Source of the DNA: Gemmatimonadota bacterium | GTDB taxonomy: Bacteria > Gemmatimonadota > Gemmatimonadetes > Gemmatimonadales > Gemmatimonadaceae | Reading direction: 5' to 3' | Length of the DNA stretch: 64,000 bases | NCBI GenBank assembly: GCA_003223455.1 | Contig: QHVE01000018.1 | Location: 1-64,000 of the forward strand | Part shown: piece by piece, positions 24,240-34,991 of the stretch | Numbering within the stretch: the stretch's first letter is position 1 | Layout: every line of letters starts with the position of its first letter | Program-made: the position numbers and the translations under genes | The notes under the pieces: model-generated | What the model saw: the letters and a program-made list of their open reading frames with translations, nothing else | What the model was told of the DNA's origin: nothing | Database searches by the model: none

Positions 24240-25923
24240 TTACATCCGATCAGGCGCCGTGATGCCGAGCAACGACAGTCCATTCCGCAGCACGAGCCGC
24301 GCAGCGCGCGCCAGCACCAGACGGGCGCGCGTGATCGGCTCGGGTTCGTTGAGCACGTGCGCCTTGTGGTACCAGAGGTGGATCTTGCTCGCGGTGTCGT
24401 GGAGATAGGTCGCCACGCGGTGCGGCTCGAGCGCTTCCGCCGCGCCGGCGACGAGGCTCGGGAAATCGAGCAGCGCCTTCATCAGCGAGCACGGAGAGAT
24501 CCGCCGCCGCCGGGTCCACCGAAGCCGGATCGATGCCGCCGACGCGGAAGATGCCCGAGAGGCGAGCGTGCGCCATCTGGATGTAGTACACGGGATTCTC
24601 TTCGCTCTGCGACCGCGCGAGATCGACGTCGAACGAGAGCTGCGAATCCCCCTTTCGCATGAGGAAGAAGTAGCGGACCGCGTCGCGGCCCACCCACTCG
24701 ATCAGGTCGCGCACGGTGACGTAGCTGCCGGCGCGCTTGGAGATCTTCACCTCCTCGCCGCCCATCATCACCGTCACCATCTGGTGGAGCACGTACTCCG
24801 GGTACCCCTCGGGGATGCCGATGCCGAGCGCCTGGAGTCCAGCCCGCACGCGCGTGACGGTGCTGTGGTGATCGGATCCCTGGACATTGATCGCGCGAGT
24901 GAAGCCGCGCTCCCACTTCGTGACGTGGTACGCGACGTCCGGTACGAAGTAGGTGTACGTGCCCCCCTTCGCGGCACTCTTGCGCATGACGCGATCCTGG
25001 TCGTCGCCGTAGTCGGTGGTACGCAGGAAGAGGGCGCCGTCCTTCTCGTACGTCCTGCCGCTCGCGATCAGTGCAGCGACGGTGCGGTCGACGCGCCCGT
25101 CGGTGTAGAGCGAGCTCTCGAGGTAGTACGTGTCGAACTTCACGCCGAACGCCTGGAGATCGGCGTCCTGCTCCTTGCGGAGCATCTCCACGGCGAGCTC
25201 GCGCGCGGCGGTTCCGGCGCCCGTCATCGTGAAGATGTCGCCGACGATGAGCGTCTGCTCCGTCGAAAGCTGCTCCGCCAGCGCTGCGTGCTTCTTGAGG
25301 AAATCCTCGGCGATGTCCTTGATGTACTCGCCGTGATAACCGCCCTCCGGAATCTCCAGTGGCTCGCCACGCATCTCGCGCACGCGCGCGAGGGTGCTCC
25401 GCGCCAGATTCTCGATCTGCACGCCCGAGTCGTTGTAGTAGAACTCGCGCGAGACTTTCCAACCGGTCCACTCGAGCAGCGACGAGATCGCGTCGCCCAG
25501 TGCGGCCTGGCGGCCGTGCCCGACGTGCAGCGGACCGGTGGGGTTCGCGCTGACGAACTCCACGACGACGGGCCGGCCCGCGCCACTCGTCGTGCGGCCG
25601 TAGCCTTCCCCGGCTGCGACGAGCGCGGCGATCCCCTGCGCGACGCGCGCCGCATCGAGACGGAAATTGATGAAGCCCGGTCCCGCGATCTCCGCCGACG
25701 CGATCCCCGCCGCCTGCCGGTCGATCGACGCGACGATCTCCTGCGCGAGGTCGCGCGGCTTCCGGCCGAGCGGCTTGGCGAGCACCATCGCGAGGTTGGT
25801 GGCCCAGTCCCCGAACGACGGATCACGCGGACGCTCGAGCACCGGCTCCGTCCGCGCGGGCGCGCCAAGGCTCTGCGCGGCGCGCGTCAACTCGGCGCGC
25901 AGCGCGTCCAGGCCGTCGCTCAC
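24240..25923 (-). CDS. argS: arginyl-tRNA synthetase, interrupted by a frameshift
   Basis: The synthetase charges tRNA-Arg. The N-terminal frame (GTG 25923, overlapping the fmdB-like stop) carries the HIGH-type motif [10 protein letters not shown] and the KMSKS-type [10 protein letters not shown]. After LSVLADEG near 24483 this frame turns to arginine/proline-rich nonsense and stops at 24250. The true anticodon-binding (DALR) end, [20 protein letters not shown] to [16 protein letters not shown], is in the +1 frame from 24482 to 24240. Together they give about 560 residues, near normal length, so a small deletion or read error is likely. As written the protein would lack its functional C terminus. 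Confidence 0.9.
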
Positions 25924-26282
25924 TCGCTACTGCTCGGCTTGGGCGCGGGCTTCGACTCCGCCGGCTTGGCGTCGCTCTTCGCGGACTCGCCCGCGGCTTT
26001 GTCCGACGACGGAGCGGCGCCGTCGCCGCCGGCGGACGACGACTCGGCCGTCTTCCCTTCGCCCTTCGAGTCGGAGGGCGCCTTCTTCTTGTGGGCGTCC
26101 TTGCCGTAGTCGGTCAGGTAGAACCCCGACCCCTTGAAGTGCAGTCCCGCGCCGACGGACATGATCCGCTCGGCCATCTTGCCGCACTCGGGACAAGCGG
26201 TCTGGGCTTCGGCGGTGCCGATCGTGCGATAGAACCGCTCGAACTCGTGGCCCAGCGGACAGCGAAACTCGTAAGTTGGCAT
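25920..26282 (-). CDS. FmdB-family zinc ribbon protein
   Basis: This 120-residue protein starts [18 protein letters not shown], the standard FmdB zinc-ribbon opening, with a second metal pair in [16 protein letters not shown] middle [13 protein letters not shown] element is also typical. The last 50 residues are a low-complexity tail of Ser, Ala, Lys, Pro and Glu. Family members are predicted regulatory or RNA/DNA-binding proteins, with little direct evidence. ATG 26282 is used; it overlaps argS by four bases and a good promoter lies 37-65 bases upstream. Confidence 0.85.
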   Translation of the reverse strand: MPTYEFRCPLGHEFERFYRTIGTAEAQTACPECGKMAERIMSVGAGLHFKGSGFYLTDYGKDAHKKKAPSDSKGEGKTAESSSAGGDGAAPSSDKAAGESAKSDAKPAESKPAPKPSSSE

Positions 26283-26318
26283 CGATATGAGACTTAGGCG
26301 ACTCGTGCGCAAGATCGA

Positions 26319-26347
26319 ATACTAGCCGCCAGCCCGGACCGCTACAA
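26319..26347 (-). promoter_or_regulatory. sigma70-type promoter for the fmdB-argS operon
   Basis: On the minus strand TTGTAG (26342-26347) is separated by 17 bases from TAGTAT (26319-26324), a good match to -35/-10 elements. It would start transcription about 30 bases before the fmdB-like ATG. Prediction only. Confidence 0.5.
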
Positions 26348-26376
26348 GCCCGCGATGCGCGCCAACCACGTGTGAC

Positions 26377-26925
26377 TCAGTGCCCGTACACCGAGATCCC
26401 CAGGAGAAGCTGAATCTGGTCCAGGTCATCCGCGTCTCCGTCGGTCCAGACGTGCGCATAGTTCAGCTCTGGTCGAAACGCGAAGCGCGCTCCGAAGGGG
26501 AACTTCGCGCCGAAGCCGATGCCGGCCGCGGGGGAGGTCGACGTGCTCTCCCCCGTCGCCGAGACGAACTGCAGCGCCGCGAACGGCCGGAGGTAGGGCT
26601 GGGTCTCAAATCGCGAGCGCGCGAAGTGGTAGAGCGCGCCGAGCCCGAACTCCAGTTGGGTGAATCTGTTCCCGCTACCGTTCGCGGAGACGAAGCCGAG
26701 ATTCGGCTCGAACTCGAGGAGGTGTGAGGCGAAGAAGCCGGCACGCAACCGGGCGGCAGGAATCGAGACCGCGGTCGCGCTGGGATCGAGTGTGAAGGTC
26801 GCGGCGGCATCGATGCCGTATTCCGGCGGCGTGCCGACATCCCGATATCGACCGCGCTGCGCGTGCACGGGGCTGGCATACACGAGGAGTCCTGCGGCGA
26901 CGAGCGCCGTGAGTACACGAGTCAT
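26377..26925 (-). CDS. small outer-membrane beta-barrel protein
   Basis: The 182-residue protein has a clean signal peptide (VLTALVAAGLLVYASPVHAQ). Alternating hydrophobic and aromatic strands follow (FEPNLGFVSANG, FGLGALYHFARS, PYLRPFAALQFV, AFRPELNYAHVW), ending LLGISVYGH. This suits an eight-strand OmpW/OmpA-like barrel in the outer membrane. No function is evident. It stands alone between the mutase operon and the fmdB-argS operon, 94 bases or more from each. Confidence 0.75.
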   Translation of the reverse strand: MTRVLTALVAAGLLVYASPVHAQRGRYRDVGTPPEYGIDAAATFTLDPSATAVSIPAARLRAGFFASHLLEFEPNLGFVSANGSGNRFTQLEFGLGALYHFARSRFETQPYLRPFAALQFVSATGESTSTSPAAGIGFGAKFPFGARFAFRPELNYAHVWTDGDADDLDQIQLLLGISVYGH

Positions 26926-27028
26926 CTTGCGCTCCGGAAGAAGGGGCGAAGCCGTCGCGCGCCTCTGCGGTGCAGCTCGAGGCGCCGCTGCGATGTCCCG
27001 TTGGACAGCACGAGCGGCACCGGGGTTG

Positions 27029-28624
27029 TCAGCCGGGCCGGTAGGTCCCCCACCGCTCGCGCAGCACGTCGCTGATCTCGCCGACGCTGGCGCGGGCGCG
27101 CACGGCGTCCACGATCAACGGCATCAGCGGTACGCGGCCCCCAGCGCCGTCGCGGGCATAGCCGTCGGCGGCAGAACGCAGCGCGCCCAGCGCGGCCGCG
27201 ACGCTGACCCCGTCGCGTCGCGCGCGTGTCTCGGTCAACCGCGCGACCTGGTCACGCTCGAGGGCGGAGTAGTCCGGCGTCGGCACCACGGGCACCTCCG
27301 AGCCGTCGGCGAAGCGATTGACGCCGACGAGGACCGATTCGCCCCGCTCGACGCGAAGCTGATGTTCATACGCCGAGCGTCCGATCTCCTCCTGGAAGAA
27401 CCCCGCCTCGATGGCCCGCGCCGCGCCTCCGAGCTCGTCGACGCGCCCGAGCAGCTGCATCGCACCATTCTCGAGCGCTGAAGTGAGCTCCTCCACGTAA
27501 TAGCTCCCGGCGAGCGGATCGGCGGTGAGCGCCGCACCGCTCTCGAAGCCGACGATCTGCTGCGTGCGCAGCGCCAGCGTCGCCGCTTCCGCCGAGGGAA
27601 GAGACAGCGCTTCATCGTAGCCGTTGGTGTGCAGCGACTGCGTTCCGCCCAGCACCGCGGCGAGCGCCTGCACGGTGACGCGCACGACGTTGTTCAGCGG
27701 CTGCTGCGCCTGGAGCGTCACGCCGCCCGTCTGCGTGTGGAAGCGGAGCCGGCAGCTCGCGTCGCTCGCGTCATAGCGCTCGCGCATCAGGCGCGCATAC
27801 ATGCGTCGCGCGGCGCGGAACTTCGCGACCTCCTCGAACAGGTCGCTGTGAGCGGCGAAGAAGAACGACAGCCGTGGTGCAAAGTCGTCGATCGCGAGCC
27901 CTGCATCGCGCGCGCGCACGACGTACTCCATCGCGTTCGCGAAGGTGAACGCCAGCTCCTGCACGGCCGTCGATCCGGCTTCGCGGATGTGATAGCCCGA
28001 GATCGAGATGGGGTTCCAGCTCGGCACCTCCTCGGCACAGAACCGGAAGATCTCGGTGATCAGCGCGAGCGACGGGCCGGGCGGATAGATGTAGGTGCCG
28101 CGCGCCACGTACTCCTTGAGGATGTCGTTCTGAATCGTTCCGCCCAGCGCCGACCTCGCGATGCCGCGCTCCTCGGCCACGACGACGTACATCGCGAGGA
28201 GGATCGCCGCCGTCGCGTTGATCGTCATCGACGTCGTCACGCGATCGAGCGGAATCGCGTCGAGGAGGAGGTGCATGTCCTCCACCGTGTCGATCGCGAC
28301 GCCGACGCGTCCGACCTCACCGTGCGCGCGCGGCGAATCCGAGTCGATCCCCATCTGCGTGGGAAGATCGAACGCGACGGAGAGGCCGGTCTGACCCTTC
28401 TCGAGCAGGAGCCGGAAGCGCTCGTTGGTCTGTCGCGCGGTACCGAAGCCGGCGTACTGCCGCATCGTCCAGAGGCGGCCGCGGTACATCGTCGGCTGCA
28501 CGCCGCGCGTGTACGGAAACGACCCCGGGTCGCCGAGATCGCGCTCGTAGTCGATGGGCGCGTCGGCGGGACGATAGACGGGGGCGACCGGGAGCCCCGA
28601 CGGCGTGAAGCGCGGGTCGGTGAT
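27029..28624 (-). CDS. methylmalonyl-CoA mutase, catalytic (N-terminal) subunit
   Basis: The adenosylcobalamin-dependent enzyme interconverts succinyl-CoA and methylmalonyl-CoA or a related acyl-CoA pair. The TIM-barrel subunit shows [38 protein letters not shown] and [12 protein letters not shown]. The B12-binding domain is absent, as in two-subunit mutases where it is a separate gene. Conserved N-terminal sequence ([11 protein letters not shown]...DYERDLG...YTRG) precedes the first standard start (GTG 28501) and is open back to the fbp TAG stop. The only plausible start is ATC 28624, with GAGG six bases upstream. That gives 531 residues. The substrate could also be another acyl-CoA. Confidence 0.88.
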   Translation of the reverse strand: MTDPRFTPSGLPVAPVYRPADAPIDYERDLGDPGSFPYTRGVQPTMYRGRLWTMRQYAGFGTARQTNERFRLLLEKGQTGLSVAFDLPTQMGIDSDSPRAHGEVGRVGVAIDTVEDMHLLLDAIPLDRVTTSMTINATAAILLAMYVVVAEERGIARSALGGTIQNDILKEYVARGTYIYPPGPSLALITEIFRFCAEEVPSWNPISISGYHIREAGSTAVQELAFTFANAMEYVVRARDAGLAIDDFAPRLSFFFAAHSDLFEEVAKFRAARRMYARLMRERYDASDASCRLRFHTQTGGVTLQAQQPLNNVVRVTVQALAAVLGGTQSLHTNGYDEALSLPSAEAATLALRTQQIVGFESGAALTADPLAGSYYVEELTSALENGAMQLLGRVDELGGAARAIEAGFFQEEIGRSAYEHQLRVERGESVLVGVNRFADGSEVPVVPTPDYSALERDQVARLTETRARRDGVSVAAALGALRSAADGYARDGAGGRVPLMPLIVDAVRARASVGEISDVLRERWGTYRPG

Positions 28625-28633
28625 CGCGGACCT

Positions 28634-29662
<1,029 letters not shown>

Positions 29663-29671
29663 GGGCGACCT

Positions 29672-30058
29672 CTACACGCTGGGAGGAACGCCATCGACGC
29701 GGCTCGCGGCATATCGACGCGCATCCGCCTCGTACGGGTTCCGCAGGTAGCCGTGCCGCAGGCTCCGCCAGACGTACCGGAGCGGGAATGCACGGTCGGA
29801 TGCAAACTGGTGGACGTGTCGGAGTTCGTGCAAGAGCAGTTCCGGCGCGAGCGGGGCGCGCGGCGCGAGCCACACCGTGCGCCCGAGCGTGATCCCCGAC
29901 ACGCTCGCGCGACCGAGGCACCAGCCGCCGATCCGCACGGGCAGCCCGCCTCGCCGCCAGCGCGCCTGGGCGAGCTCCGGGTAGCGCTCGAGCAACGGCG
30001 AGGGAAGCTCCATCCGCACGCCGACGAGCATGCGCCACAACGTGCTCCCCACGCGCAT
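29672..30058 (-). CDS. small protein with an HExxH zinc-protease motif
   Basis: The 128-residue protein has one clear motif, LLLHELRHVHQF, in which HELRH is the zincin HExxH pair. Around it are small hydrophobic strands (SGITLGRTVWLA) and a basic C terminus (YVWRSLRHGYLRNPYEADARRYA), whose NPYEADA could supply the third zinc ligand or glutamate of a gluzincin. It resembles short domains annotated as putative metallopeptidases; activity is unproven. ATG 30058 is preferred, with GTG 30061 just before it. It lies 23 bases after comEC. Confidence 0.65.
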   Translation of the reverse strand: MRVGSTLWRMLVGVRMELPSPLLERYPELAQARWRRGGLPVRIGGWCLGRASVSGITLGRTVWLAPRAPLAPELLLHELRHVHQFASDRAFPLRYVWRSLRHGYLRNPYEADARRYAASRVDGVPPSV

Positions 30059-30081
30059 CACCAGGCTGCGCGGGCGCGTGC

Positions 30082-32304
30082 TCAGGGGCCGACTCGCTCC
30101 GGGATCGACCATTTTTCGTTGCGGGCCTCCACCTCGAGATGGCGTCCATCCGTGCTGACGATGATCGTGCCGACACGATCGGTGCGCAGCACCTGTGCAC
30201 CCGAATCGCGGAGCGTCTGCATCACCTCCGGACTTGGATGTCCGTATGCATTGTGCGCGCCGACGCTCACGAGCGCGAGGCGCGGCCGCACGGCGCCGAG
30301 GAAGCGCGGTGTCGTGCTCGTTCGGCTTCCGTGGTGGCCGACCTTGAGCACGTCGGCGGCGAGCGCGTCCGCATCGTGCGCCAACAGCCACTCTTCTTCC
30401 GGCGCCTCGGCGTCGCCGGTGAAGAGGAAGCGAATGGCACCCACGCGCGCCACGAGCACCGTGCTCGCGAGGTTGGCGTCCGTCAGCCCCGCGACCCACG
30501 TCGACTCCGGAGCGAGGGCGGTGAGCAGCACTTCGTCGATGCGCAGTGAATCACCCGGGTGAACGCGCTGCCACGGAACGCGCGCGCGCGCCGCCTCGGT
30601 GAGCGCAGCGAGGTACGGGGGCGAGGTGCCGACGTAGCCAGGATCGAGGAACCGCGACGGATGCAACGAAGCGAACACCGACGCGGCGCCCCCGACATGA
30701 TCGGCATGCGGATGCGACAGCACGAACAGCGCGAGCGAGCCGCCACGGTGCGCGAGGTAGGGTACGACGGTCGACCGACCAGCATCGCCGCCGAGCCAGC
30801 TCCGGCCAGCGTCCACGAGAATCCAGCGATCGCGACGCGTGCGGAGGGCGATCGCGTCTCCCTGCCCCACGTCGATCACGTGTAGCTCGGTGAACGCGCG
30901 ATCGGGACGCACGATCGGCCCGAGCATCAGCAGCGCGATCGCCGAGGCGGCAATCAGCATCGCCCGGGCCGGCTGCCTGGACGCACAGGCGACGAGCGCC
31001 GCCACCGCCGCGACGCCCGTGAGGATGGCCGACGTCGTCGAGGGCGTGATCGCCTGCGCTCCTCCGGGCACCGCCGCGCCGGCTCGCGCAATGGCGTCGA
31101 ACAGCGCGATGAGTGCGTGCGCGGCGTCCGCGCAGAGCGTCTCGATGGGGGGAATGGGAATGCACAACGCGACGAACAACACGGGCTGCAACAGACCCAT
31201 GATCGGGTCCGCCAGGAGGTTGGTGAGCGGACCGACGAGCGCGACGCGACCGATCGCCCACGCGACGAGCGGCGCCGTCGTGACGGTCGCGACGACGCTG
31301 ATGATGATTCCGGTCGCAATCGTTCGGCGCAGCCCACGCCACGACCGCGGCACGACGCGTCGCACGAGCACGCCGCCCGCCACGAGCGCCGCGGTTCCGG
31401 CGACGCTGAGCTGCCAGCCGAGATCGAGCACGGTGCCCGGAACGACGAGCGGCACCACGCCACCGAGGGCGAGAATGGCCCAGCGACTCGTTGGTCGTTG
31501 GCGCAGGCGACTCGCCAGTAGAACCCCGAGCATCACAGCGGCGCGTACCGCTGGCGGCGGTGCACCGATCGCCGCCACGTAGACGACGAGCAGCACGAGC
31601 GACGCCACGCGCGTCGGCGCTTTGGGCAGCCGAAGCGCTGCACCGAGGAGCTCGAGCGCAAGCGCGATGATGCCGACGTGCAGCCCCGATACGCTGAGCA
31701 TGTGCACCAGCCCCGCGTCCGCGTAGCGATCGCGCTGTGCGGCGTCGATGGCGCTCATGTCCGCGATGACGAGCGCGCGCACCAGCGGCGCGTCCGCGGT
31801 GAAGATGCGGTCGATGCGCTGACTGGTGCGAGCGCGCAGGCGAGGGAGCACCGCGTCGTCGCCGAGCACGCGGAGCCCGCCCTGCTGCACGACCAGGCTC
31901 CGTTCGCCGAGCTCCGCGCGGCCGGTGAGCGCGAGCAGCTCTCCCGGCGCACCGGACCCCGTCTCGACGAACACCATGGCGCGACGTTCGCATCCCTGCG
32001 CCGACACCCATCCTCGCGCGATGTCGCCGTCGGCGACGGGCACGTCCACCCGGAGCTCCCACTGGTGGCGCGCGGCGAGAGTCTGTCCGCAGGCTCGCTC
32101 GTGCGCGACGTCGGCCGCCGCGACGAGCACGCCGCCAGCCGCGATCGCCATGACGCCACCCGTCCAACCACGGTGAAGTCGGACCGCACCCGCTGCGAGC
32201 GCGGCGAGCACTACGGCGGCGAGCAGGCCGTGACGCTCAGGGAGCGTGATGCCGGCGAGCAATCCTCCCGCGTACGCGAGCGCGCACCACGCGACGAGCG
32301 GCAT
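30082..32304 (-). CDS. comEC: ComEC/Rec2-family DNA internalisation channel
   Basis: The 740-residue membrane protein has the three ComEC parts: an N-terminal soluble OB-like region after two membrane helices (about residues 25-160), a multi-helix competence domain (LVHMLSVSGLHVGIIALALELL and AVRAAVMLGVLL), and a C-terminal metallo-beta-lactamase domain (VLSHPHADHVGGAASVF, LKVGHHGSRTST) that may act as a nuclease. It moves single-stranded DNA across the inner membrane in natural transformation. I use ATG 32304; GTG 32331 is possible. No pilus or ComEA gene is nearby. Confidence 0.92.
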   Translation of the reverse strand: MPLVAWCALAYAGGLLAGITLPERHGLLAAVVLAALAAGAVRLHRGWTGGVMAIAAGGVLVAAADVAHERACGQTLAARHQWELRVDVPVADGDIARGWVSAQGCERRAMVFVETGSGAPGELLALTGRAELGERSLVVQQGGLRVLGDDAVLPRLRARTSQRIDRIFTADAPLVRALVIADMSAIDAAQRDRYADAGLVHMLSVSGLHVGIIALALELLGAALRLPKAPTRVASLVLLVVYVAAIGAPPPAVRAAVMLGVLLASRLRQRPTSRWAILALGGVVPLVVPGTVLDLGWQLSVAGTAALVAGGVLVRRVVPRSWRGLRRTIATGIIISVVATVTTAPLVAWAIGRVALVGPLTNLLADPIMGLLQPVLFVALCIPIPPIETLCADAAHALIALFDAIARAGAAVPGGAQAITPSTTSAILTGVAAVAALVACASRQPARAMLIAASAIALLMLGPIVRPDRAFTELHVIDVGQGDAIALRTRRDRWILVDAGRSWLGGDAGRSTVVPYLAHRGGSLALFVLSHPHADHVGGAASVFASLHPSRFLDPGYVGTSPPYLAALTEAARARVPWQRVHPGDSLRIDEVLLTALAPESTWVAGLTDANLASTVLVARVGAIRFLFTGDAEAPEEEWLLAHDADALAADVLKVGHHGSRTSTTPRFLGAVRPRLALVSVGAHNAYGHPSPEVMQTLRDSGAQVLRTDRVGTIIVSTDGRHLEVEARNEKWSIPERVGP

Positions 32305-32384
32305 CGCGCAGATATCGCTCGCGCGCTCCACGGCGCGTCATCGCTCGTGCTGGAGCCGGCGCGAAACCACGCCGGCGCGCGACG

Positions 32385-33728
32385 TCAGCCAGCCATCGGC
32401 AGCGGCTGGCGCTCGCGGACGATCGCGCCGGTAAACGTCGAACCCGTGGTGCCGGTGAGCTCGACGGTCAGATACCGGCCGAGCATGCTCGCGTCACCCG
32501 GCACCAGCACGGTCTTGAAGTCGCGGGTGCGGGTCATGAGCATCGCTTCGCCGCGCTTGGCCTCCCGCTCCACGAGCACCTCGTGACGCGTCCCGAGCAG
32601 GCCGAGATTGCGCTGGCGTGCCCCAGCGCGCACGAGCGCGACGAGGCGCTGGAGCCGCTCGCTCGCCACCTCGGCGGGCACGGTCAGCTCTGCCGGCAGA
32701 CGCGTGGCCGGCGTGCCGTCGCGCGGCGAGAAGATGAACGTGTACGCGTCGACGAAGCCGATCGCTTCGACGGCGCTCAGCGTCTCCTCGAAGTCCTCGT
32801 CCGTCTCGCCGGGAAACCCGACGATGACGTCGGTGGTGAGCGCGAGACCCGGCACGGCGGCGCGCAGCCGCGACACGCACTCGAGGTACTCCTCGCGCGT
32901 GTAGCGGCGGAGCATGCGCTTGAGCGTGCGCGTCGAGCCGCTCTGCATCGGCAGATGCACATGCTCGCACACCGTCGGCACCTCGGCGAGCGCCGCGACC
33001 ACCCGGTCGCTGAAATCGTTCGGGTGCGGGCTCGTGAAACGCACGCGGCGGATCCCGCTCGCCGAGCCGACGCACCGCAACAAGTCGGCGAAGTCGTGCC
33101 GGCCGTCGTTGTACGAATTCACCGTCTGCCCCAGCAGCACGACTTCGCTCATGCCCTCGGCGACGACGCCCTCCACCTCGCGGATGACGTCCTCGAGCCG
33201 GCGGCTCCGCTCCGAGCCGCGCGTCGTCGGCACGATGCAGTACGTGCACCGATAGTCGCAGCCGCGCTGAACCGGGATCCACGCCTTCACGTGGTCGAAC
33301 CGCCGAGGGGCGAAGTCCTCGTAGTGCTCCTCGAGATCGAACGTCGTGGCGATGGCGCGCTGGCCTCGCCGCGCGCCCTCCACCAGCGCCGGCAAGGCGC
33401 GATAGCCGTCGGGCCCGATCACGAGCGACACATGCCGCGCCTTCTCGAGCAGCGTCGGCCCGAGCCGCTGCGCCATGCACCCCGTCACCCCCATCACGGT
33501 GTCGGGCTTCATGTGCCGCTTGAGCTCACCCAGCCGGCCGATCACGCGCTGCTCGGCATGGTCCCGGATCGCGCAGGTGTTCACGAGAATGACGTCCGCG
33601 CCCTCCGGCTTGTCGACCGGCGCATAGCCGGCGTCCGCGAGCTTGCCGAGCATCAGCTCGGAGTCGCTCACGTTCATCTGACAGCCGTACGTCTCGACGT
33701 AGACCGTCGGTCGCTGCTCGGAAGACAT
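32385..33728 (-). CDS. miaB: tRNA-2-methylthio-N6-dimethylallyladenosine synthase
   Basis: MiaB (447 residues) adds the methylthio group to i6A37 of tRNAs reading UNN codons. The N-terminal cluster-binding domain has cysteines in TYGCQMN, NTCAIRD and VTGCMAQ. The radical SAM cluster is CDYRCTYC (about residues 156-163). A C-terminal TRAM domain ends the protein. It lies next to its paralogue mtaB, 9 bases downstream. All six iron-sulfur cysteines are seen. Confidence 0.96.
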   Translation of the reverse strand: MSSEQRPTVYVETYGCQMNVSDSELMLGKLADAGYAPVDKPEGADVILVNTCAIRDHAEQRVIGRLGELKRHMKPDTVMGVTGCMAQRLGPTLLEKARHVSLVIGPDGYRALPALVEGARRGQRAIATTFDLEEHYEDFAPRRFDHVKAWIPVQRGCDYRCTYCIVPTTRGSERSRRLEDVIREVEGVVAEGMSEVVLLGQTVNSYNDGRHDFADLLRCVGSASGIRRVRFTSPHPNDFSDRVVAALAEVPTVCEHVHLPMQSGSTRTLKRMLRRYTREEYLECVSRLRAAVPGLALTTDVIVGFPGETDEDFEETLSAVEAIGFVDAYTFIFSPRDGTPATRLPAELTVPAEVASERLQRLVALVRAGARQRNLGLLGTRHEVLVEREAKRGEAMLMTRTRDFKTVLVPGDASMLGRYLTVELTGTTGSTFTGAIVRERQPLPMAG

Positions 33729-33737
33729 GCGTGAAGT

Positions 33738-34991
33738 CTAGCGTGCGATCGTCGCGCGCGCCTCGGCCCGAAGCTCGGCGCCGCGCGCGACGAGCGTCGC
33801 GGCGAAGCGGGCCGCTCTCGCGGGCGCTCCGCCTTCCAGCGCGACATCGAGGTAGTCCTCCGTGAGCCCGCACGCGGCAGCGCCGTCGCGGATGACGACC
33901 ACGTCCGCCTCGCCGCCGATGCGCGCCCGCCGGTGCGCCTCCGACTTCGCCGCCGCGAGCTCGCGAAGCTCGATCGCGCGCGCTCTCGCCACGCGTGGCG
34001 CGACCGGATCGGGAAGGCGCGCCGCCGCCGTCCCCGGTCGCTCGGAATACGGGAAGACGTGGAGCGACGTGAAGGGCAGCACGTGCACGAGCGCGACGGT
34101 GGCCGCGTGATCCTCGTCCCGCTCGCCGGGAAAGCCGGTAATGAGGTCGGCGGCGAGGGCGAACACCGGCGTTCTGGCGGCAAGGCGCTCGACCGCCGAA
34201 GCGTAGCGCGCCGCCGTGTACCAGTGCCGCCCCATTCGGCGCAGCACCCGGTCCGATCCCGACTGCAGCGGCGCGTGGAGATGCGGTGCGACGCGGCCCG
34301 GCGCGCCGACGAGCAGGTCGGCCAGTCGATCATCGACCTCCGTCGCCTCGATCGAGGTGAGCCGGAAGCGGACGTCGGGTACCTCGCGCACCAGTCGCTC
34401 GAGCAGCGCACCGAGCGAAGCCCCAGACTCCTTCCCCCAGCTGCCGATGTGCACGCCGGTGAGGACGATCTCGCCATGATGCGCGGCGAGGGCGCGCGCT
34501 TCGTCGACGAGCGCGTCGGCCGGTCGACTCCGATGGCTGCCGCGCGCGAGCGTCGTCACGCAGAACGTGCAATGCTCGTCGCACCCGTCCTGAATGCGGA
34601 GCAGTGCGCGCGCGCCGGTCTGGCGCGTCGTGGGCGCGACGAGATCGCTCGGCAGGTCGAGCGCGACGACGAGCGCGTCGAGATCGGCGCCCGGCACGAG
34701 CGCGTGCACGCTCGGCAGCTCGGCAAGCGGCGTCGCGGCGTCTCCGGGAAGGGCCGCCGCGCACCCCATCACGACGGAGCGCAGCGACGGATTGCGTCGC
34801 GCCGCGCGACGCACGTGCTGACGCAGATCGGCCACGGCGTCCGCCGTCACGGCGCAGCTGTTGAACAGGGCGACGTCGGCGTCCTCCGGCGCATCGACGA
34901 TCGTCGCGCCTGCCGCGAGCGCTCGCGCTCGCACGATTTCGCTGTCGTACTGATTGGCGCGACAGCCGAAGGTGCGAAGGTACAGCTTCAC
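33738..34991 (-). CDS. mtaB: tRNA threonylcarbamoyladenosine methylthiotransferase
   Basis: MtaB (417 residues) methylthiolates t6A37 of tRNAs reading ANN codons. Cysteines occur in RTFGCRANQYDSE, FNSCAVTADA and VMGCAAA, and the radical SAM site is CDEHCTFC. RCxANQYDSE is typical of MtaB rather than MiaB or RimO. GTG 34991 overlaps the kinase stop (GTGA); the 766-residue frame extending to 36038 is shadow sequence through that gene. The TRAM region at the C terminus is short and less clear. Confidence 0.93.
   Translation of the reverse strand: MKLYLRTFGCRANQYDSEIVRARALAAGATIVDAPEDADVALFNSCAVTADAVADLRQHVRRAARRNPSLRSVVMGCAAALPGDAATPLAELPSVHALVPGADLDALVVALDLPSDLVAPTTRQTGARALLRIQDGCDEHCTFCVTTLARGSHRSRPADALVDEARALAAHHGEIVLTGVHIGSWGKESGASLGALLERLVREVPDVRFRLTSIEATEVDDRLADLLVGAPGRVAPHLHAPLQSGSDRVLRRMGRHWYTAARYASAVERLAARTPVFALAADLITGFPGERDEDHAATVALVHVLPFTSLHVFPYSERPGTAAARLPDPVAPRVARARAIELRELAAAKSEAHRRARIGGEADVVVIRDGAAACGLTEDYLDVALEGGAPARAARFAATLVARGAELRAEARATIAR

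Noticed and set aside
28501-28501. GTG at 28501 as the mutase start
   Set aside because: It would remove conserved N-terminal mutase residues that are open in frame upstream.
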